This document shows positions 4,789 to 8,577 of a stretch of 8,577 nucleotides of DNA, piece after piece. A program made the translations under genes and the position numbers. The notes below the pieces were generated by a model that was not told the DNA's origin, did not search any database, and saw nothing but the letters and a program-made list of their open reading frames with translations. Source of the stretch: DASUPK01 sp033856335 (GTDB lineage: Bacteria > Actinomycetota > Thermoleophilia > Solirubrobacterales > 70-9); contig JAWVFG010000218.1 of the NCBI GenBank assembly GCA_033856335.1, positions 1 to 8,577 on the forward strand, in the 5' to 3' direction. Position 1 is the first letter of the stretch; each line of letters starts with the position of its first letter.

Positions 4789-6525
4789 ATGGGCTTAATC
4801 GCAATGGGAGGAATGGTCCCGACCCTCGAAGAGGGCGGGCGCAGCAAGCGGCGAGACCGACGCCTGCGCGCCAACGAGCCCAAGAGCCTGCTGTCGGGCC
4901 CCGCCGCCAAGCGGCCCATCGCCCTCGCCCAGGCTTACCTCGCGGCCGGCGCCTGCGTGACCGGCACCCTGGCCGTCCTCCTTCCGCATCCCGCGTACTT
5001 CAACGTCACAGCCCTGCTCCTGATCCAGGCATCGGCGGCGTGCTGGGCGTTGTTCATGTTCCTGGGGGCCGGGCGGATCCCGATCTGGATGATGCGCCTC
5101 GGGCCGGCTCTGGCAACGGTCCTGACGACGGCGGCCGTGATCTACAGCGGCAACAGCATCAGCGGCTATGCGCTGATGTACCTCTGGGTCGGCTTGTACG
5201 TCTTCTACTTCCCGCTCTCCCGCATGGACGCCGCTCTCAACGTCCTCTGGGCGGGCCTCAACTACGGATTCGTCATTTTGGTCACTCCCATACCAACGGG
5301 TGGAGACCACACGGCGATCAGCCACTTCGTCATCACCACGGGGACGCTGATCACGGCCGCCACGCTCCTGACCTACCTCAGGTCCCGCGTCGAGCGGCTC
5401 CTCGGCAGGTTGACCGATGCCGCCCGCACCGACGCCCTGACCGGGCTGCCCAACCGGGTGGCGCTACATGAGGCGGTCGAAAGAGAGATCGAACGTGCGA
5501 CGCCACAGAACCGCCCCCTCAGCGTCGTCGTGATCGACCTGGACCGGTTCAACCGGATCAACGAGCGCCACGGCATCGGCGCCGGCGACCGTGTTCTCTA
5601 CAACGTGGGCAACCTCCTGGAACAGAAGACCCGCCTGATGGACGTCGTCGCTCGCTCGGGCGGTGAGGAGTTCGCCATCTTGCTGCCCGAGATGGATCAG
5701 CACACTGCGTTCCTGTTCGCCGAGGATCTGCTGAAGGCGATCCGGCAGACCTTTGTCAAGCCTCAGATCGAAATCACCGCTTCAGCGGGCGTGGCGAGCT
5801 TCCCAGAGCATTCTCGCGATCTCGCCGGATTGCTCTCCGATGCCGACCGCGCGCTGCGCGCCGCGAAGGCTCTCGGCCGCGACCGCGCTGTGATCTACAG
5901 CCCCGAGGTCACCAGCGTCCTCGGTGCCGTCAGTGGCCGGCGCAACGTCGAGACGCAGTCGCATCTGGCCACGGTCCTCAGCCTGGCGGAGGCACTCGAC
6001 CAGCGCGACTCGGGAACGGCGCGACACAGCCAGACCGTGGCGCGCTACTGCGAGATGATGGCCCTCGAGCTGGGCATGGACGAGGACCAGGTTCAGCGAA
6101 TCAAGCTAGCCGGCGTGCTTCATGACATCGGCAAGATCGGCGTTCCCGACTCGATCCTGTGCAAGCCGGGTCCGCTGACAACCGAGGAGATGGGCCAGAT
6201 GAAGCGGCACCCGGAGCTGGGAGCCAGGATCCTCTCGAGCCGCGAGTTGGATGACGTTCGCGAATGGATCCTGGCCCACCACGAGCGCCCAGACGGCACC
6301 GGCTATCCGAAGGCACTGACCGGGGATGAAATCCCGATCGAGGCATCGATCCTGGCCGTCGGCGATGCGTACGAGGCGATGACCAGCGATCGCGTCTACC
6401 GAATGGCCATCGGCTCGGAGAAGGCACGAGAGGAGCTTCACCGCTGGGCCGGCAAGCAATTCTCGCGCCCCGTGGTCGACGCGTTCCTGCGTGCGCTCGA
6501 CCGCGAAGCCATCACCGTTCGCTGA
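4789..6525 (+). CDS. Membrane-bound GGDEF–HD-GYP cyclic di-GMP enzyme
   Basis: This 578-residue protein combines a c-di-GMP synthase domain and a c-di-GMP phosphodiesterase domain behind a membrane sensor. Residues 46-196 contain about six hydrophobic segments with short loops (an MASE-like module, family not assigned). The GGDEF domain (about 207-370) has DALTGLPNR (215-223), metal and substrate residues around Asp250, Asp252 and Asn258, and the active-site GGEEF (291-295). An RLMD inhibitory site (282-285) lies exactly five residues upstream, as in feedback-inhibited cyclases. The HD-GYP domain (about 385-578) has His413, the HD pair His445-Asp446 in VLHDIGKIGVPD, His474, the HHERPDGTGYP signature (497-507) and Asp526. 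Both domains look catalytically complete. Start choice is uncertain: ATG at 4789 (used here) lacks a ribosome site and may be leaderless; ATGs at 4804 and 4813 are alternatives, and the GGGAGG before 4813 is too close to it. Confidence 0.95.
   Translation: MGLIAMGGMVPTLEEGGRSKRRDRRLRANEPKSLLSGPAAKRPIALAQAYLAAGACVTGTLAVLLPHPAYFNVTALLLIQASAACWALFMFLGAGRIPIWMMRLGPALATVLTTAAVIYSGNSISGYALMYLWVGLYVFYFPLSRMDAALNVLWAGLNYGFVILVTPIPTGGDHTAISHFVITTGTLITAATLLTYLRSRVERLLGRLTDAARTDALTGLPNRVALHEAVEREIERATPQNRPLSVVVIDLDRFNRINERHGIGAGDRVLYNVGNLLEQKTRLMDVVARSGGEEFAILLPEMDQHTAFLFAEDLLKAIRQTFVKPQIEITASAGVASFPEHSRDLAGLLSDADRALRAAKALGRDRAVIYSPEVTSVLGAVSGRRNVETQSHLATVLSLAEALDQRDSGTARHSQTVARYCEMMALELGMDEDQVQRIKLAGVLHDIGKIGVPDSILCKPGPLTTEEMGQMKRHPELGARILSSRELDDVREWILAHHERPDGTGYPKALTGDEIPIEASILAVGDAYEAMTSDRVYRMAIGSEKAREELHRWAGKQFSRPVVDAFLRALDREAITVR
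6512..6525. other. 14-bp convergent overlap of two coding ends
   Basis: The stop of the rightward GGDEF–HD-GYP gene (TGA at 6523-6525) lies inside the last codons of the leftward MMPL gene (TGA at 6514-6512). There is no space for a dedicated bidirectional terminator, and none is visible just beyond either stop. Transcripts probably overlap as antisense 3' ends. Confidence 0.85.
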
Positions 6526-8575
6526 CGCGCGGTCTCGCGAATCGGGCAAGCCATTTCGGGGCCCACCAGGCTCCCGCTCCCAGCAGGCGCAACACGGCCG
6601 GGAAGAGAAATGCGCGGACGACCGTTGCGTCGACCAGGACGGCAACCGCCGCTCCGATCGCGACCTCCTTGACGTAGACGAGCTGCGAGAAGGCGAACGC
6701 TCCCATCGCAACAGCGAACAGGAGCGCCGCCGCGGTGATCGTGCGCCCGCTCGCCGCCACGCCGTCGGCGATCGCCACCTCTTCGTTATCGGTTCTGCTC
6801 CGGGCGGCGCCGATCCGCTGCAGGAGGAACACGCCGTAGTCCGTCGACAGCCCGAAGACGACCGCGAATAAGAGGATCGGCATCGAGGTGTCGAGCCCCC
6901 CTGGGCTCACGTAGCCGAGTGGCCCCTGTAGACGTCCGTCCTGGAAGATCAAGACGAGCACGCCGAAGGCGACGCTGACCGTGAGCGTGTTCATGATCAG
7001 CGCCACGATGGGGAGGGTCACTGATGCGGTCATGAAGAACAGAACCAGCCCGGTGGAGACCAGGATGAACGCCAGCGCCAATGGCAGGTGGGAGGCGAGG
7101 CTGTGGCGCTCATCGGTCAATTCGGCGGGCGGGCCGCCGACGAGGGCGTGCGAGCCCCACCTCGAGGATCGGACCCGCTTGACCGCTGCGACAGCGCGGT
7201 CCGAGTAGCCATCCACCCGCAGCTGCGCGTCCGTTCTGTATAGCCGCGGCCCGATGCGCTGCGGGCCATCCGTTTGCACGACTACGGCCTCCGAGGCGAG
7301 CTCTCGCTGGGCGGAGGCGGCGCCCCGCCGGGTCGGAAAGGCGAGGACTATGCGGTCAGCCGGGTCGAAGGGGAAGCGGGCCGCGACTACGTCCTCAACC
7401 TGGCGGGCGCTGGCGTCCGTAGGGAGGATCTTCGCGTTCGCCTGCGTGAGCTCCACTCGGAGAAAGGGCAGTCCGGCGACGATCATCAGCCCCGCGGCGA
7501 CGATCGTGACGGTTACCGGGTAACGCAGCACGATGCGAGCGAGCCGATGCCAGCGGTGATTGCTCGGAGACCCCTGGAACCGGCGAGGCGCGAGTGCGTT
7601 GATCCTGTCGCCGAGCAGCCCGAGCACCGCCGGCAGCAAGAGCAGGCAGACGGCTGCCGATGACAGCGCGACCAGGGCACCTCCAATTCCGATCGAGTAG
7701 AGGAACCGCTGCGGGAAGACCCAGAGCGCGATCAGGGAGAGGGCAACGGTCAGTCCGCTGAACACGATCATCGGTCCGATCGCCGCGGTCGTCTCGACCA
7801 GGGCGCCCTCGGTCGAATCCGTGCGCTCGAGCTCCTCCCGGAACCTGGTGACGAGAAAGAGGCTGTAGTCGATCGCCAGGCCGAGCCCGAGCCCGGTGAC
7901 GATGTTGATCGCGAACGCGTCGATGTCCATCACCGTCGTCAGCACGTTGAGCAGGACGAGGCTCGTCAGGATGGATATGCCTCCCACGACGACCGGGAGG
8001 AGTGCGGCGACAAGCCCTCGAAAGACGACCAAAGAGAGCAACAGCAGAATGGGAAGGGCGAAGAGCTCGATCCGCCTCAGGTCGTCCTGCGTGATCTTGG
8101 TGAGCTCGTCGACCGTGACGGCGCTTCCCCCCACCGACACGCCTGGATAACCGGCGAATCGGTCTCGGACGTCGGACCCGACGTGACTGAGGTCCGTCAC
8201 ATCCGAGGAGATGAAGCCCAGAACGAGAGCAGCCTTCCCGTCACTCGAGACGAGCCGGCGGTCGCTCTCCGGGGTGACGACACGCTTGATGCCCGCCACT
8301 GTGCGCAGCCTGGCCGCCACCGGGCCCGCCGCCGCTCCGGGGTTCCCGGAACTCGGCTGGACCAGCAACTCCACGTCCGGAACAGCTCGCTGGCCGGTCG
8401 CATTCTCGATTGCGTCGTACGCCTTCGAGCTCTGCGAGGCCGGGTCCTGGAACCCGAAGGGCTTCACGTTGTTGAAGACGGAGGCGCCTCCGAGCGCGCT
8501 GACGACGGCGACGAGTCCAGCGACGATCGTCAGCCCTCTCCTCCTGCGGTACGCAAACTGCCCCAGCTTCCGCAC
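6512..8575 (-). CDS. MMPL-family RND transporter (start at or just beyond right edge)
   Basis: This is an MmpL-like inner-membrane exporter of the RND superfamily, which uses the proton gradient to move lipids or hydrophobic compounds. The visible protein is 687 residues with about 12 membrane segments. TM1 is at about 14-32, and a first extracytoplasmic domain spans about 33-170. TM2-TM6 run from about 171 to 320 and TM7 is at about 352-372. A second extracytoplasmic domain (about 373-497) precedes TM8-TM12 (about 498-662). The proton-relay Asp-Tyr pairs are present in both halves: Asp236-Tyr237 in GLGLAIDYSLFLVTRF and Asp579-Tyr580 in FGLSTDYGVFLLQR. The protein looks intact at its C terminus. 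The GTG at 8575 gives a plausible N terminus (RKLGQFAYRRRRG), but only 2 bases precede it, so a start outside the window is possible. It converges on the GGDEF–HD-GYP gene with a 14-bp overlap. The cargo is unknown. Confidence 0.93.
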   Translation of the reverse strand: MRKLGQFAYRRRRGLTIVAGLVAVVSALGGASVFNNVKPFGFQDPASQSSKAYDAIENATGQRAVPDVELLVQPSSGNPGAAAGPVAARLRTVAGIKRVVTPESDRRLVSSDGKAALVLGFISSDVTDLSHVGSDVRDRFAGYPGVSVGGSAVTVDELTKITQDDLRRIELFALPILLLLSLVVFRGLVAALLPVVVGGISILTSLVLLNVLTTVMDIDAFAINIVTGLGLGLAIDYSLFLVTRFREELERTDSTEGALVETTAAIGPMIVFSGLTVALSLIALWVFPQRFLYSIGIGGALVALSSAAVCLLLLPAVLGLLGDRINALAPRRFQGSPSNHRWHRLARIVLRYPVTVTIVAAGLMIVAGLPFLRVELTQANAKILPTDASARQVEDVVAARFPFDPADRIVLAFPTRRGAASAQRELASEAVVVQTDGPQRIGPRLYRTDAQLRVDGYSDRAVAAVKRVRSSRWGSHALVGGPPAELTDERHSLASHLPLALAFILVSTGLVLFFMTASVTLPIVALIMNTLTVSVAFGVLVLIFQDGRLQGPLGYVSPGGLDTSMPILLFAVVFGLSTDYGVFLLQRIGAARSRTDNEEVAIADGVAASGRTITAAALLFAVAMGAFAFSQLVYVKEVAIGAAVAVLVDATVVRAFLFPAVLRLLGAGAWWAPKWLARFARPRVSER

Positions 8576-8577
8576 TT

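Noticed and set aside
6526..6600. Search for a bidirectional terminator between the convergent genes
   Set aside because: The genes overlap, and no stable stem with a U-tract is visible next to either stop codon.

Overview
The window is GC-rich with long clean reading frames, which fits an actinobacterial chromosome. A secreted protein with a Lys/His/Cys-rich tail, paralogous acyl-CoA dehydrogenases, a GGDEF–HD-GYP protein and an MMPL transporter together suggest Thermoleophilia (Solirubrobacterales-like). That placement is inference from style and gene content, with no marker gene in view. I see no rRNA, tRNA, CRISPR array, transposase or phage gene.

Layout. Minus strand, reading leftwards from 3006: an acyl-CoA dehydrogenase (ACAD, 3006-1798), a SnoaL/NTF2-like protein (1776-1357), a secreted protein of unknown function with a polybasic tail (1294-242), a hairpin terminator (184-210), then the first 49 codons of a second ACAD running off the left edge (149-1). 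Plus strand: a cytochrome P450 (3210-4676) diverging from the first ACAD, then a membrane-bound GGDEF–HD-GYP protein (4789-6525). At the right edge an MMPL/RND transporter on the minus strand (8575-6512) converges on that gene, and their 3' ends overlap by 14 bp.

How the genes may work together. The ACAD and SnoaL-like gene look like a two-gene operon with a 21-nt gap. With the divergent P450 they suggest a small oxidative module acting on a hydrophobic acyl, isoprenoid or steroid-like substrate; the substrate is not readable from sequence. The GGDEF–HD-GYP protein appears able both to make and to degrade cyclic di-GMP, because all motifs of both domains are present. The MMPL protein probably exports a lipid or hydrophobic compound, but nothing ties it directly to the P450/ACAD locus.

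The most unusual DNA is the 203-bp ACAD–P450 divergent intergenic region (3007-3209), which is AT-richer than its flanks. It holds a predicted ACAD promoter overlapped by a 7+7 bp palindrome, four CGGAT direct repeats spaced 10, 12 and 10 bp, and a perfect 12-bp palindrome. This looks like a dense regulator-binding region. The second notable item is the duplicated Lys/His/Cys C-terminal tail of the secreted protein. I did not find a clearly new multi-gene system.
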